From: Streptantibioticus silvisoli
GTDB lineage: Bacteria > Actinomycetota > Actinomycetes > Streptomycetales > Streptomycetaceae
Length of the DNA: 64,000 nucleotides
Reading direction: 5' to 3'
NCBI RefSeq assembly: GCF_027947535.2
Contig: NZ_JAAGKO020000031.1
Span: 1 to 64,000 of the forward strand
The notes below the pieces were generated by a model that worked only from the letters and a program-made list of their open reading frames with translations, searched no databases and had not been told where the DNA came from. Shown here piece after piece: positions 36,843 through 44,920 of the stretch. Position numbers and translations under genes: made by a program. Position 1 is the first letter of the stretch, and every line of letters begins with the position of its first letter.

Positions 36843-36861
36843 TTAGGTAGCCCTAACCATC
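36843..36861. promoter_or_regulatory. Iron-box-like site upstream of the small hypothetical gene
   Basis: The minus-strand 19-mer GATGGTTAGGGCTACCTAA matches the IdeR/DmdR iron box TTAGGTTAGGCTAACCTAA at 13 of 19 positions, and TTAGG-N4-CCTAA forms a palindrome. It is in an AT-rich patch between tsaE and the small gene. Confidence 0.4.
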
Positions 36862-36941
36862 CTCTGACCTCCAGCACACCACGCCCGGCGCCCCGCGCGC
36901 AACACTTTACCGACAGCCTGTCGGAACCTCGCCCCGGACGT

Positions 36942-37457
36942 TCACCCGCAGGCCACCGACAGCCCGGACAGCCCGGCCGACCTCCAGCGCGCGCCGACAC
37001 CGGTGACCACCACCTGCCGCACGTCGTCCGCCGCAGTGCCGGTGCCGCGGTGGATCGCGATGTGCAGCCGGTCCTCCGCCAGTTCCTCCACCTTGCCGTC
37101 GCCCCACTCGACGACCACCACCGACTCGGTCAGCGACACGTCGAGGTCGAGGTCCTCCATCTCGTCCAGGCCGCCGCCGAGCCGGTAGGCGTCCACGTGG
37201 ACCAGCGCGGGGCCGTCGCCGAGCGGCGGGTGCACCCGGGCGATGACGAACGTCGGCGACGTCACCGCCCCGCGCACGCCGAGCGCCTCACCGAGCCCCC
37301 GGGTCAGCGTCGTCTTGCCGGCGCCCAGCTCACCGCTGAGCAGCACCAGGTCCCCCGGCCGCAGCAGCCCCGCCAGCCGCCCGCCCAGCTCCCGCATGGC
37401 CTGCGCGGTCTCCACCGTCAGCCGCACCCGTACGTCCAGGTCATCCATCGCACCCAT
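36942..37457 (-). CDS. tsaE: tRNA t6A biosynthesis ATPase TsaE
   Basis: TsaE is the P-loop ATPase that resets the TsaBD complex. About 171 residues include LRPGDLVLLSGELGAGKTTL (Walker A GELGAGKT), TSPTFVIARVHPP (switch I) and ALVHVDAYRLGG and VVVVEWGDGKVEEL (Walker B-like). ATG at 37457 and ATG at 37448 are both possible; the first lies eight bases after TAGCAT, hinting at a leaderless mRNA. In many streptomycetes it is adjacent to the alpha/beta hydrolase and alr genes, as here. Confidence 0.92.
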   Translation of the reverse strand: MGAMDDLDVRVRLTVETAQAMRELGGRLAGLLRPGDLVLLSGELGAGKTTLTRGLGEALGVRGAVTSPTFVIARVHPPLGDGPALVHVDAYRLGGGLDEMEDLDLDVSLTESVVVVEWGDGKVEELAEDRLHIAIHRGTGTAADDVRQVVVTGVGARWRSAGLSGLSVACG

Positions 37458-37785
37458 GCCTGTGGATGCTACGCGGACGACGCACCGCCCGGCCCCGGCG
37501 ACCGGGCGAGCGGCGCGGTTCCCGCGCGGGAGCGGGGCGGGCGGGGGCCACGCGGGGGGCGGGACGGAGGCCGGGATCGGGGTGCCGCCCGCCGGGGGCC
37601 GTGACCGGAGCCGGAGCCCCGGCCGCGACAAGCCGCCGGACCCGAAGCCGACGCCGGAGCACAGGCCGAAGCCGGGACCGGTGCCGCCCGTAAGGCCGAA
37701 GCCGGCACCGGAGCACAGGCCGCAGCCCGGACCGGAGCCGCACAGCCCGCCGTCGATCCTCCGGCAGCGCGCCGCCGGTCCTCCG
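37458..37785. other. Intergenic spacer, GC-rich, Pro/Lys-coding-like repeats
   Basis: This 328-bp spacer includes degenerate GAAGCCGG(C/G)ACCGG-type repeats (37640-37740). It holds the tsaE promoter near 37460-37500. No gene is supported. Confidence 0.45.
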
Positions 37786-38949
37786 TCAGTCCTCGGGCGC
37801 CAGCCGCGGAGCGGGCTCTCCGGAGGCCACGGCGCGTACCGCCGGAGGCAGCGGCACGCCGGCCCGGTCGGCGGCGCGGACCAGCAGGGCGGCGAACCGG
37901 GCGTTGACCACGTCGGGGTACTCCAGCAGCACCAGGTGGCCGGCCTGCGGGACGATGACCAGTTCGGCGCCCGGCAGGTGGTCGGCGATGTCCGCGCTGT
38001 GGTCCGACGGCGTGAGCAGGTCCTTGTCGCCGGTGAGCACCAGGGCGGGCAGGCCGTCGAAGACCGCCAGCGACTCGCCCTTGTCGTGCGTGGTGAACGC
38101 CGGGTAGAACTCGGCGACCACGTCGATCGGCGTGGACTCGATCATCCGTTCGGCGAGCCGGGCGACGGCCGGGTCCACCTCGGAGGCGAACGAGTAGTGC
38201 TTGACGATGCCGGCGAACAGGTCCGCGGTCACCCGCCGGCCGCGTTCCACCAGGCCGGCCTGCGCGCCCATCGCCTTCAGCACGCCGGGCGCCAGCACCC
38301 GGAACGCCTTGGCGCCCATCGTCGGCAGCCCCAGCGTCACCGCCGCCAGCTTGCCCGCCGAGGTGCCGGTCAGGAACACCCCGGCCACCCGCTCGGCCAC
38401 CAGCTGCGGGAACTGCTCGGCGAACGCCATCACCGTCATGCCGCCCATCGAGTGGCCGGCCAGCACCAGCGGGCCGTCGGGGGCCGCCGCGTCGATGACC
38501 GCCCGCAGGTCACGGCCCAGCTGGTCGATGGTGGCCGGCTCGCCGGCCGCCTGGTCGCGGCCGTGCTCGGAGCGGCCGTGCGAGCGCTGGTCCCAGTAGA
38601 CGGCGCGGACCGCGCCGCGCAGCAGCGCCCGCTGGAAGTGCCAGGAGTCCTGGTTGAGGCAGTAGCCGTGGCTGAAGACCACCGTCAGCCCCGGCGTGGT
38701 GCCGTCCGCGAGTTCCTCGACCTCGTAGGCCAGTTCGGTGCCGTCCGCGGCCACCGCGGTGCCCGGTTCGCCGCGCAGCGTGCCGAAGGGGCCCGCCGCG
38801 TCCAGCGCCTGGCGGGCCTTGCGGCGCATTCCACGTCCCACGGTCATCCGTTCTATCGCGACCCCGGCCGCCGCGCCCGCCGCCAGCACGCCGATGGCGG
38901 CGCCGACCAGCCCGGCGGTGCGGCCGACGGACGTGCCGCCCGCGCTCAT
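37786..38949 (-). CDS. Alpha/beta hydrolase with N-terminal membrane helix
   Basis: The 387-residue protein has a hydrophobic N-terminal segment (GLVGAAIGVLAAGAAAGVAI), then an alpha/beta hydrolase domain. It shows HGYCLNQDSWHFQRALL (oxyanion region), nucleophile Ser in LVLAGHSMGGMTVMAFAEQF, acid Asp in LVLTGDKDLLTPSDH and His in VPQAGHLVLLEYPD. The start ATG overlaps the alr stop by four bases (ATGA), so it is coupled to alr. The substrate is unknown; its fixed place after alr and before tsaE is conserved among actinobacteria in my recollection. Confidence 0.92.
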   Translation of the reverse strand: MSAGGTSVGRTAGLVGAAIGVLAAGAAAGVAIERMTVGRGMRRKARQALDAAGPFGTLRGEPGTAVAADGTELAYEVEELADGTTPGLTVVFSHGYCLNQDSWHFQRALLRGAVRAVYWDQRSHGRSEHGRDQAAGEPATIDQLGRDLRAVIDAAAPDGPLVLAGHSMGGMTVMAFAEQFPQLVAERVAGVFLTGTSAGKLAAVTLGLPTMGAKAFRVLAPGVLKAMGAQAGLVERGRRVTADLFAGIVKHYSFASEVDPAVARLAERMIESTPIDVVAEFYPAFTTHDKGESLAVFDGLPALVLTGDKDLLTPSDHSADIADHLPGAELVIVPQAGHLVLLEYPDVVNARFAALLVRAADRAGVPLPPAVRAVASGEPAPRLAPED

Positions 38950-40136
38950 CCGGTACCCGCCGCGTCGTCCGCGTAGACCCGGGGCACCCGGGCGCCGATC
39001 CGGGTGACGATCTCGTACGCGATCGTGCCGCACGCCGACGCCCAGTCCTCCGCGGTCGGCTCGCCGTGCTCGCCGGTGCCGAACAGCACCGCCTCGTCGC
39101 CGGCCCGGGCGGTGTCGCCGCCGAGGTCGACCACGAACTGGTCCATCGCCACCCGTCCCGCGACGGTGCGCCACTTGCCGGCCACCAGCACCGGCCCGGT
39201 CCCGGAGGCGTGTCGCGGCACGCCGTCCGCGTAGCCGGCCGGGACGAGGGCGAGGGTGGTCTCGCCGGGCGTCGTGTAGTGGTGGCCGTAGGAGACGCCG
39301 TGCCCGCCGGGCACCCGCTTGACGTTGGCCAGCGTGGCGCTGAGCGTCATGACCGGGCGCAGCCCGAAGTCGGCCGGCCCGCCGAGCTGCGGCACCGGGG
39401 AGACCCCGTACATCGCGATGCCGGTGCGCACCAGGTCGAAGCGGGCCTCCGGCAGGGTCAAGGTGGCCGGCGAGTTGGCGATGTGCCGGACCTCCGGGCG
39501 GACGCCGGCCGCCTCGGCGACGGCCAACACGCTGTGGAACTCGGCAAGTTGGGCCGCGATCGACGGGTGGCCGGGCTCGTCGGCGCAGGCGAAGTGCGAC
39601 CACAGGCCGGTCACCTTCAGCAGGCCGTCCGCCTCGGCGGCCATCGCGGCGGCCACCAGGTCGGGCCAGTCGGCGGCCGGCGCGCCGTTGCGGCCCAGGC
39701 CGGTGTCGGCCTTGAGCTGGACGCGGGCCGGGCGGCGGGCGGCGCGGGCGGCGCCGATGACCTCGCGCAACGCCCACATGCCGCTGACCGTCACGTCGAC
39801 GTCGGCCTCGACCGCCTCGCGCCAGGGGCCGCCCGGCGTCCACAGCCAGCACAGCACCGGTCCCCCGATCCCGGCGGCGCGCAGCGTCAGCGCCTCCTGC
39901 GGGGTCGCGGTGCCCAGCCAGGCGGCGCCGGCCTCCCGGGCGGCGCGGGCGCAGGGGACCATGCCGTGGCCGTAGGCGTCGGCCTTGACCACGGCCATCA
40001 CACCGGCGTCGCCGGCGCGTTCGCGCAGGGCCCGGACGTTCGCGCGCAGGGCGGCGAGGTCGATCCGGGCCCGGACACGGTCTGCCGCGCCGGTGGTGAC
40101 CGGTGCGGCGCTCGGGGCTGTCTCGTTCTCAGGCAT
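38946..40136 (-). CDS. alr: Alanine racemase
   Basis: It makes D-alanine for peptidoglycan. The 396-residue fold type III PLP enzyme has RARIDLAALRANVRAL, the PLP Lys in VMAVVKADAYGHGM, LKADTGLGRNG, HFACADEPGHPSIAAQ, FDLVRTGIAMYGVSP, catalytic Tyr in SYGHHYTTPGETTLALVP and MDQFVVDLG. ATG 40136 is preceded by an in-frame GTG with weak ribosome-site support, so I take the ATG. It is the first gene of an alr-hydrolase pair. Confidence 0.96.
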   Translation of the reverse strand: MPENETAPSAAPVTTGAADRVRARIDLAALRANVRALRERAGDAGVMAVVKADAYGHGMVPCARAAREAGAAWLGTATPQEALTLRAAGIGGPVLCWLWTPGGPWREAVEADVDVTVSGMWALREVIGAARAARRPARVQLKADTGLGRNGAPAADWPDLVAAAMAAEADGLLKVTGLWSHFACADEPGHPSIAAQLAEFHSVLAVAEAAGVRPEVRHIANSPATLTLPEARFDLVRTGIAMYGVSPVPQLGGPADFGLRPVMTLSATLANVKRVPGGHGVSYGHHYTTPGETTLALVPAGYADGVPRHASGTGPVLVAGKWRTVAGRVAMDQFVVDLGGDTARAGDEAVLFGTGEHGEPTAEDWASACGTIAYEIVTRIGARVPRVYADDAAGTG

Positions 40137-40261
40137 CACCGACAGTCTCTCAGCACGGACCCGGTGCCGGAGGCGATCGCGGGGACCGGCCGGGGACGCC
40201 GGGAAGCCCCGCGGTCACCGCCCCCGCGGCTGTACCGGTAGCGGTCCCCGCGGCCGAACCC

Positions 40262-40312
40262 GCATCCGTACCTGTACCCGTACCCGTACCCGTGGCCGTC
40301 CCCGCACCCCTA
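40262..40312. repeat. ACCCGT hexamer microsatellite
   Basis: TACCTGTACCCGTACCCGTACCCGTGGCCG and flanking variants form a hexanucleotide array in the spacer between the alr start and the next gene's stop. Confidence 0.6.
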
Positions 40313-40348
40313 CTCGTGGCCGTGGCCGCCCCCGCGGTCGCCGTCGGG

Positions 40349-41068
40349 TCAGTCGCTCCTGGTGGGCGAGGACGGTCCGGACGCCTGCGGCCGGGCGTGC
40401 GGCCCGTCGTCGCGCATCGCGGCCCAGGTGACCGGGCCGGCGAAGCCGATGGCGGGCTGGATGCCGTGGTCGCGCTGGTAGCGGCGGATCGCCGCGCAGC
40501 TGACCGGCGTCTGGCGGGCCGGTCCGCCGGCCTGCGGTGGCAGGCGCAGGAAGCGGGCGACCTGTTCCTGGTACGGGCCGGTGTGCCGGGAGCAGAAACC
40601 GCGCACCGGGCGCAGCAGCGGCGTGCGGTCGAGCGCGCGGACGGCGTCGGCGTCGTCGGCGGGCACGAACTCGGTGCGGGTGGCGGACCGCGCGGCGGTG
40701 GCGCCCGGCGGGCGCGGCGCGGTCGCCGGGTCCGGGGTGTCCGCGGTGCCGTCCGGCAGCGGCGGCCCGGGCACCAGCGCGTCCAACGGCACCGGCTGAC
40801 CGGCGTCCACCCCGACGGGCCCGGGGGCGGGCGCGCCGGTGGCGGGTGCCGCCGCGAGGTCACCACCGGTGCCACCGGCCGCGTCCGACGCCGCCATGCC
40901 GACCGGGGCGACGGCGCCGACCGGGACCGCGCCGACCACGCCGGCCGGAGCGGGCGGGGCCGGCGCCGGGCCGGTCGCCGCCGCGGTTCCCGCGCCCAGC
41001 AGCAGCGGCAGCACGCTCACCGCCACGAGCAGCCCGGCCCGCGCCCTCGTCCTCACCACACCCGCCAT
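40349..41068 (-). CDS. Secreted protein with peptidoglycan-binding-like C-terminal domain
   Basis: The 239-residue product starts at ATG 41068 with AGGAGG nine bases upstream and has a signal peptide (AGLLVAVSVLPLLLGAGTAAA). A Pro/Ala/Gly-rich middle leads to a C-terminal domain of about 70 residues containing FCSRHTGPYQEQVARFLRL, VSCAAIRRYQRDHGIQPAIG and GPVTWAAMRD, which resembles the peptidoglycan-binding domain 1 fold (helices ending in the F-D/G-x-x-T-W motif). Two cysteines flank the domain and could form a disulfide. It probably binds the cell wall; no enzyme domain is visible. Confidence 0.82.
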   Translation of the reverse strand: MAGVVRTRARAGLLVAVSVLPLLLGAGTAAATGPAPAPPAPAGVVGAVPVGAVAPVGMAASDAAGGTGGDLAAAPATGAPAPGPVGVDAGQPVPLDALVPGPPLPDGTADTPDPATAPRPPGATAARSATRTEFVPADDADAVRALDRTPLLRPVRGFCSRHTGPYQEQVARFLRLPPQAGGPARQTPVSCAAIRRYQRDHGIQPAIGFAGPVTWAAMRDDGPHARPQASGPSSPTRSD

Positions 41069-41110
41069 GGCAGCAGTCCTCCTGGAAAAGGTCACGGGCG
41101 CCGGCCGCAC

Positions 41111-41170
41111 TCCGACGGGACGCAACGAGACGGAACGAGACCGAACGAGACGCGACGGGACAGAACAGGA
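41111..41170. repeat. Six 10-bp phased repeats upstream of the peptidoglycan-binding-like gene
   Basis: Units TCCGACGGGA, CGCAACGAGA, CGGAACGAGA, CCGAACGAGA, CGCGACGGGA and CAGAACAGGA sit end to end from 41111. The strict 10-base phase is close to one helical turn. The array lies 43-102 bases upstream of the start at 41068; the remaining spacer to 41578 has no supported gene. Confidence 0.65.
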
Positions 41171-41578
41171 ACGGAAGCAGGAACAGAACACGGCACGAGC
41201 AGAACGAGCCGGACAGCGAAACGGAAACGGTGAACGGTGAGTCGAAACCAGCCATACGCCCGCGCCCGGCGCACGTCCGGCGACCCGGCGGCCGACCACC
41301 CCCATGACCGGCAGCGATTCCCCCTGAAGGCCCACGGCCCCGGCCCCGCCACCTCCGCGCACCGGCCCGCACGCCGACCGCGTCCCCGGCTCAAGCACCA
41401 CCGCGCGCACCGGCCCGCGCCGCGTTCCGCCCCGCCCCCGGGCAACCGGCCCCGCGGCGCACCGCCCCCGCCCGGCCCGCGCCCACCTCCAGCGGCCGTT
41501 CACCGCCTCCTTCCCCCGCACCTGCCGAAGGCCCCGCGCCCGCCGAAGGCCCCGTACCGCCCGCCTAAGCTGGCCCCC

Positions 41579-41710
41579 GTGTACGGAATCGTGAGGTATA
41601 CGGCCGTCCGGAACGCCCCCGACGTGGTCGGCGCCCGCCGCGGCGCACCGCTGGTCGTCGGCGTCGTCGACCGGCCGCGCGACCTGGCGAGGCCGGTGAC
41701 CGCCGCATGA
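41579..41710 (+). pseudogene. glmS: Miniature remnant of glmS retaining both gene ends
   Basis: The 43-codon frame begins [19 protein letters not shown], matching the GlmS N-terminus (MCGIVGYVG...), but with Tyr in place of the catalytic Cys. It passes through APLVVGV, like the GlmS glutaminase segment SPLVVG, and ends [13 protein letters not shown], matching the GlmS C-terminal DxPRNLAKSVTVE. Roughly 1.7 kb of an about 1.85-kb gene is therefore missing, yet the frame is open. The stop overlaps the acpS start (ATGA), and TAAGCT lies seven bases before the GTG. In S. coelicolor glmS is, as I recall, directly upstream of acpS. I infer a decayed glmS kept as a translated leader for acpS. Confidence 0.75.
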
Positions 41711-42075
41711 TCGTCGGGACCGGCATCGACGTGGCCGGGATCGAACGGTTCGCGGCGGCGCTGGAGCGGACGCCGGGGCTGCGGGACCGGCTGTTCGTGG
41801 CCGCCGAGACCACCCGGCCGGACGGCACGGCGCGGTCCGCGGAGTCGCTGGCCGCCCGGTTCGCGGCGAAGGAGGCGATCGCCAAGGCACTCGGCGCCCC
41901 CGGCGGCCTGGCGTGGACCGACGCGGAGATCACCACCGGCGCGGACGGCCGCCCCGGCATCGTGGTCACCGGCACGGTGGCGGCCCGCGCGGCGCAGCTG
42001 GGGGTGCGGTCCTGGCACGTCTCCCTCAGCCACGACGCGGGGATCGCCACGGCGGTCGTGATCGCGGAGGGCTGA
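41707..42075 (+). CDS. acpS: Holo-[acyl-carrier-protein] synthase
   Basis: AcpS moves 4'-phosphopantetheine from CoA to the Ser of ACP. The 122-residue protein has [12 protein letters not shown] with the Mg-binding Asp, [20 protein letters not shown] with the conserved FAAKEA and [17 protein letters not shown]. The ATG overlaps the stop of the glmS remnant by four bases and its own ribosome site is weak, so translation probably depends on ribosomes finishing the relic frame. nnrD follows 66 bases later. Confidence 0.95.
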   Translation: MIVGTGIDVAGIERFAAALERTPGLRDRLFVAAETTRPDGTARSAESLAARFAAKEAIAKALGAPGGLAWTDAEITTGADGRPGIVVTGTVAARAAQLGVRSWHVSLSHDAGIATAVVIAEG

Positions 42076-42141
42076 GCGGGTAGACGTCTGCCAGGGACCG
42101 CCGGCGGAGCGCGCCCGCGACGAGGGGCCGAGGGAGCGAGC

Positions 42142-43677
42142 ATGCGGTACGCGCACAGCGTGGAGGCAGTCCGGGCGGCGGAACGGGAGCTGATGGCCCG
42201 GGTCCCGGAGGGCACCTTGATGCGGCGGGCCGCCGGCGGGCTGGCGGCGGCGTGCGCCGGGATGCTGGGCCGGGTCTACGGCCGCCGGGTCGTCGCGCTG
42301 GCCGGCAGCGGCGACAACGGCGGCGACGCGCTGTACGCCCTCGCCCTGCTGGCCCGGCGCGGCGCGGGCGTCACCGCGGTGCTGCTCGCGCCGGACCGGG
42401 CGCACGCCGGGGGCCTGGCGGCGGTACGGGCCGCGGGCGGCCGGGTGATCGACGCCGGCGCGGGCGGTGGCGCGGGCGGCGGCTCGGACGGCGGCTCGGG
42501 CGGTGACGCGGCTGATGGGTCGGAGGGCGGCGCGGCCGGTGTTTCCGCCGGTGACGCGGCCGGTGCGGCGATCGCGCGGGCCGACCTCGTGCTGGACGGG
42601 ATCGTCGGGATCGGCGGCAGGGGCGGGCTGCGCCCGGACGCGGTCCGGCTGGCGGCTGCGGTACGCGCGTCGGGCGCGGCGGTGGTCGCCGTCGACCTGC
42701 CCAGCGGCGTGGACGCGGAGACCGGCGAGACGGCGGGCGAGGCGGTCCGCGCGGACGCCACGGTGACGTTCGGCACGTACAAGCCCGGTCTGCTGATCGA
42801 CCCGGCGGCCCAGTACGCCGGGGCGCCGCGCCTGGTCGACATCGGTATCGGCCCGTACCTGCCGGCGCCGGTGGCGGAGGCGTTGCAGGACGCGGACGTG
42901 GCGGCGCTGCTGCCGGCGCCGACCGGGGAGAGCGACAAGTACCGGCGCGGGGTGGTCGGCGTGGTGGCCGGTTCCGCGCGGTATCCGGGCGCGGCGGTGC
43001 TGGCGGTCTCCGGCGCACTGCGCGGCGGCAGCGGTGCCGTGCGGTACGTGGGGTCGGCGGGCGACGCGGTGATCGCCCGGTTCCCGGAGGCGCTGGTGTC
43101 GGCCGGGCGGCCGTCGCAGGCGGGCCGGGTGCAGGCGTGGGTGGCCGGGCCGGGGCTGGGCCGCGAGGAGGACGCCCGCGCGGTGGTCGCCGAGGTGCTG
43201 GCGGCGGACGTGCCGGTGCTGGTGGACGCCGACGGCCTGGCGGTGGCGGACCGGGAGGCGATCCGGGCGCGCCGGGCGCCGACCGTGCTGACCCCGCACG
43301 CCGGGGAGGCCGCCGCGCTGCTGGGCGTCGACCGGGCGGACGTGGAGGCGCGGCGGCTGGAGCACGTGCGGCGGCTGGCCCGCGAACTGGACGCGGTCGT
43401 CCTGCTGAAGGGCTCGACGACGCTGATCGCGGCGCCGGACGGACCGGTGCGGATCAACTCCACCGGTACCGCGTGGCTGTCGACGGCCGGCAGCGGCGAC
43501 GTGCTGTCGGGGCTGATCGGTTCCCTGCTGGCGGCGGGCCTGGGCGGCCGCGACGCGGCGTCGGTCGGCGCGTATCTGCACGGCCTGGCCGGCCGGGCGG
43601 CCCCGGTGCCGTTCGGCGCGCACGAACTGGCCGACCGGATTCCGCTGGTGCGACCGGAGGGAACGGGCGGACGCTGA
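42142..43677 (+). CDS. nnrD: Bifunctional NAD(P)H-hydrate epimerase/ADP-dependent dehydratase
   Basis: This 511-residue protein repairs hydrated NAD(P)H. The N-terminal YjeF epimerase domain (RYAHSVEAVRAAERELMA, VALAGSGDNGGDALYALALL, VVAVDLPSGVDAETG, ATVTFGTYKPGLLI) contains a Gly/Ala/Asp-rich insertion at about 110-145 encoded by GGCGGC repeats. The C-terminal ribokinase-like dehydratase has KYRRGVVGVVAGSARYPGAA, VAGPGLGR, DADGLAV, TPHAGEAAALLG, VVLLKGSTTLIA and the catalytic WLSTAGSGDVLSGLIG. It is probably co-transcribed with acpS. Confidence 0.95.
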   Translation: MRYAHSVEAVRAAERELMARVPEGTLMRRAAGGLAAACAGMLGRVYGRRVVALAGSGDNGGDALYALALLARRGAGVTAVLLAPDRAHAGGLAAVRAAGGRVIDAGAGGGAGGGSDGGSGGDAADGSEGGAAGVSAGDAAGAAIARADLVLDGIVGIGGRGGLRPDAVRLAAAVRASGAAVVAVDLPSGVDAETGETAGEAVRADATVTFGTYKPGLLIDPAAQYAGAPRLVDIGIGPYLPAPVAEALQDADVAALLPAPTGESDKYRRGVVGVVAGSARYPGAAVLAVSGALRGGSGAVRYVGSAGDAVIARFPEALVSAGRPSQAGRVQAWVAGPGLGREEDARAVVAEVLAADVPVLVDADGLAVADREAIRARRAPTVLTPHAGEAAALLGVDRADVEARRLEHVRRLARELDAVVLLKGSTTLIAAPDGPVRINSTGTAWLSTAGSGDVLSGLIGSLLAAGLGGRDAASVGAYLHGLAGRAAPVPFGAHELADRIPLVRPEGTGGR

Positions 43678-43838
43678 GGGGGCGGACGCCGCGGGGGCGC
43701 CCACCCCCTCAGGACCCGCCCCGGAAGCCCCCGTCCCCGCCGGAGGCCACCACCCCCGCCGGAGGCCCTCGCGCCGTGAGGTGATCTCCACCGCACCCGG
43801 CGGTACTTCCGTAGGAGGATCGGATCTTCGGCATCACA

Positions 43839-44828
43839 ATGGGCGGCGTGCCTGTGCCGACCGAACCGCGGCGCCGCGAGGCGACCCCGTACGTGGATCT
43901 GACCCGAGCCGAGTGGAGCGCCCTGCGCGAGCGCACCCCGCTGCCGCTGACCGCCGGGGAGGTGGAAGGGCTGCGCGGTCTGGGCGACCAGATGGACCTC
44001 GACGAGGTGCGGGACGTCTACCTGCCGCTGTCGCGCCTGCTGAACCTCTACGTCGGCGCCACGACCGGGCTGCGCGGCGCGCTCAACACCTTCCTGGGCG
44101 ACGCGGGCGGCGGCCACGGTGCCCAGAGCGGGACGCCGTTCGTCATCGGGGTGGCCGGCAGCGTCGCGGTCGGCAAGTCGACCACCGCCCGGGTGCTCAA
44201 GGCGCTGCTGGCCCGCTGGCCGGAGCACCCGCGGGTCGAGCTGGTCACCACCGACGGCTTCCTGTACCCCAACGCCGAGCTGGCCCGGCGCGGCCTGATG
44301 GCCCGCAAGGGCTTCCCCGAGTCCTACGACCGCCGGGCGCTGACCCGGTTCGTCGCCGACGTCAAGGCCGGCAAGGACGAGGTCGGCGCGCCGGTCTACT
44401 CCCACCTGATCTACGACATCGTGCCGGGCGAGCGCCTCGTGGTGCGCCGCCCGGACATCCTCATCGTCGAGGGCCTCAACGTGCTCCAGCCGGCGCTGCC
44501 CGGCACCGACGGCCGCACCCGGGTGGGGCTGGCCGACTACTTCGACTTCAGCGTCTACGTCGACGCGCGCGGCGAGGACATCCAGCGCTGGTACCTCAAC
44601 CGTTTCCGCATGCTGCGCGAGACGGCGTTCCACAACCCGGACTCCTACTTCCGCAAGTACACCCAGGTCTCCGAGGACGAGGCGCTGGACTACGCCCGCA
44701 CCCTGTGGCGGACCATCAACCAGCCGAACCTGGAGGAGAACGTGGCCCCCACCCGCGGCCGGGCCACCCTCGTGCTGCGCAAGGGCGCCGACCACACCGT
44801 GCAGAAGCTGTCGCTGCGCAAGCTGTGA
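43839..44828 (+). CDS. coaA: Type I pantothenate kinase
   Basis: It phosphorylates pantothenate at the first step of CoA synthesis, which also feeds acpS. The protein of up to 329 residues has [20 protein letters not shown], the P-loop [58 protein letters not shown] and [20 protein letters not shown]. The start is ambiguous. ATG 43839 is the longest frame, while GTG 43848 lies seven bases after CACAAT, like other leaderless genes in this window. A GTAGGAGGAT at 43811 is too far upstream to serve. Confidence 0.96.
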   Translation: MGGVPVPTEPRRREATPYVDLTRAEWSALRERTPLPLTAGEVEGLRGLGDQMDLDEVRDVYLPLSRLLNLYVGATTGLRGALNTFLGDAGGGHGAQSGTPFVIGVAGSVAVGKSTTARVLKALLARWPEHPRVELVTTDGFLYPNAELARRGLMARKGFPESYDRRALTRFVADVKAGKDEVGAPVYSHLIYDIVPGERLVVRRPDILIVEGLNVLQPALPGTDGRTRVGLADYFDFSVYVDARGEDIQRWYLNRFRMLRETAFHNPDSYFRKYTQVSEDEALDYARTLWRTINQPNLEENVAPTRGRATLVLRKGADHTVQKLSLRKL

Positions 44829-44850
44829 GCCGGCCGGGACGGGCCCACGG

Positions 44851-44877
44851 CCCGCGCGGCGGGCGGCGCCGCGCGGG
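44851..44877. terminator. Bidirectional terminator between coaA and glmM
   Basis: CCCGCGCGGC and GCCGCGCGGG pair perfectly over a 7-base loop between the convergent genes. Confidence 0.8.
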
Positions 44878-44920
44878 TGGCGGCCGGGGCGGGCGGCCGC
44901 TACCCGCGTAGCGCGGGGAG

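Noticed and set aside
40103-41233. Plus-strand frame opposite the peptidoglycan-binding-like gene
   Set aside because: Repeat-driven antisense frame; the minus strand has signal peptide, ribosome site and domain.
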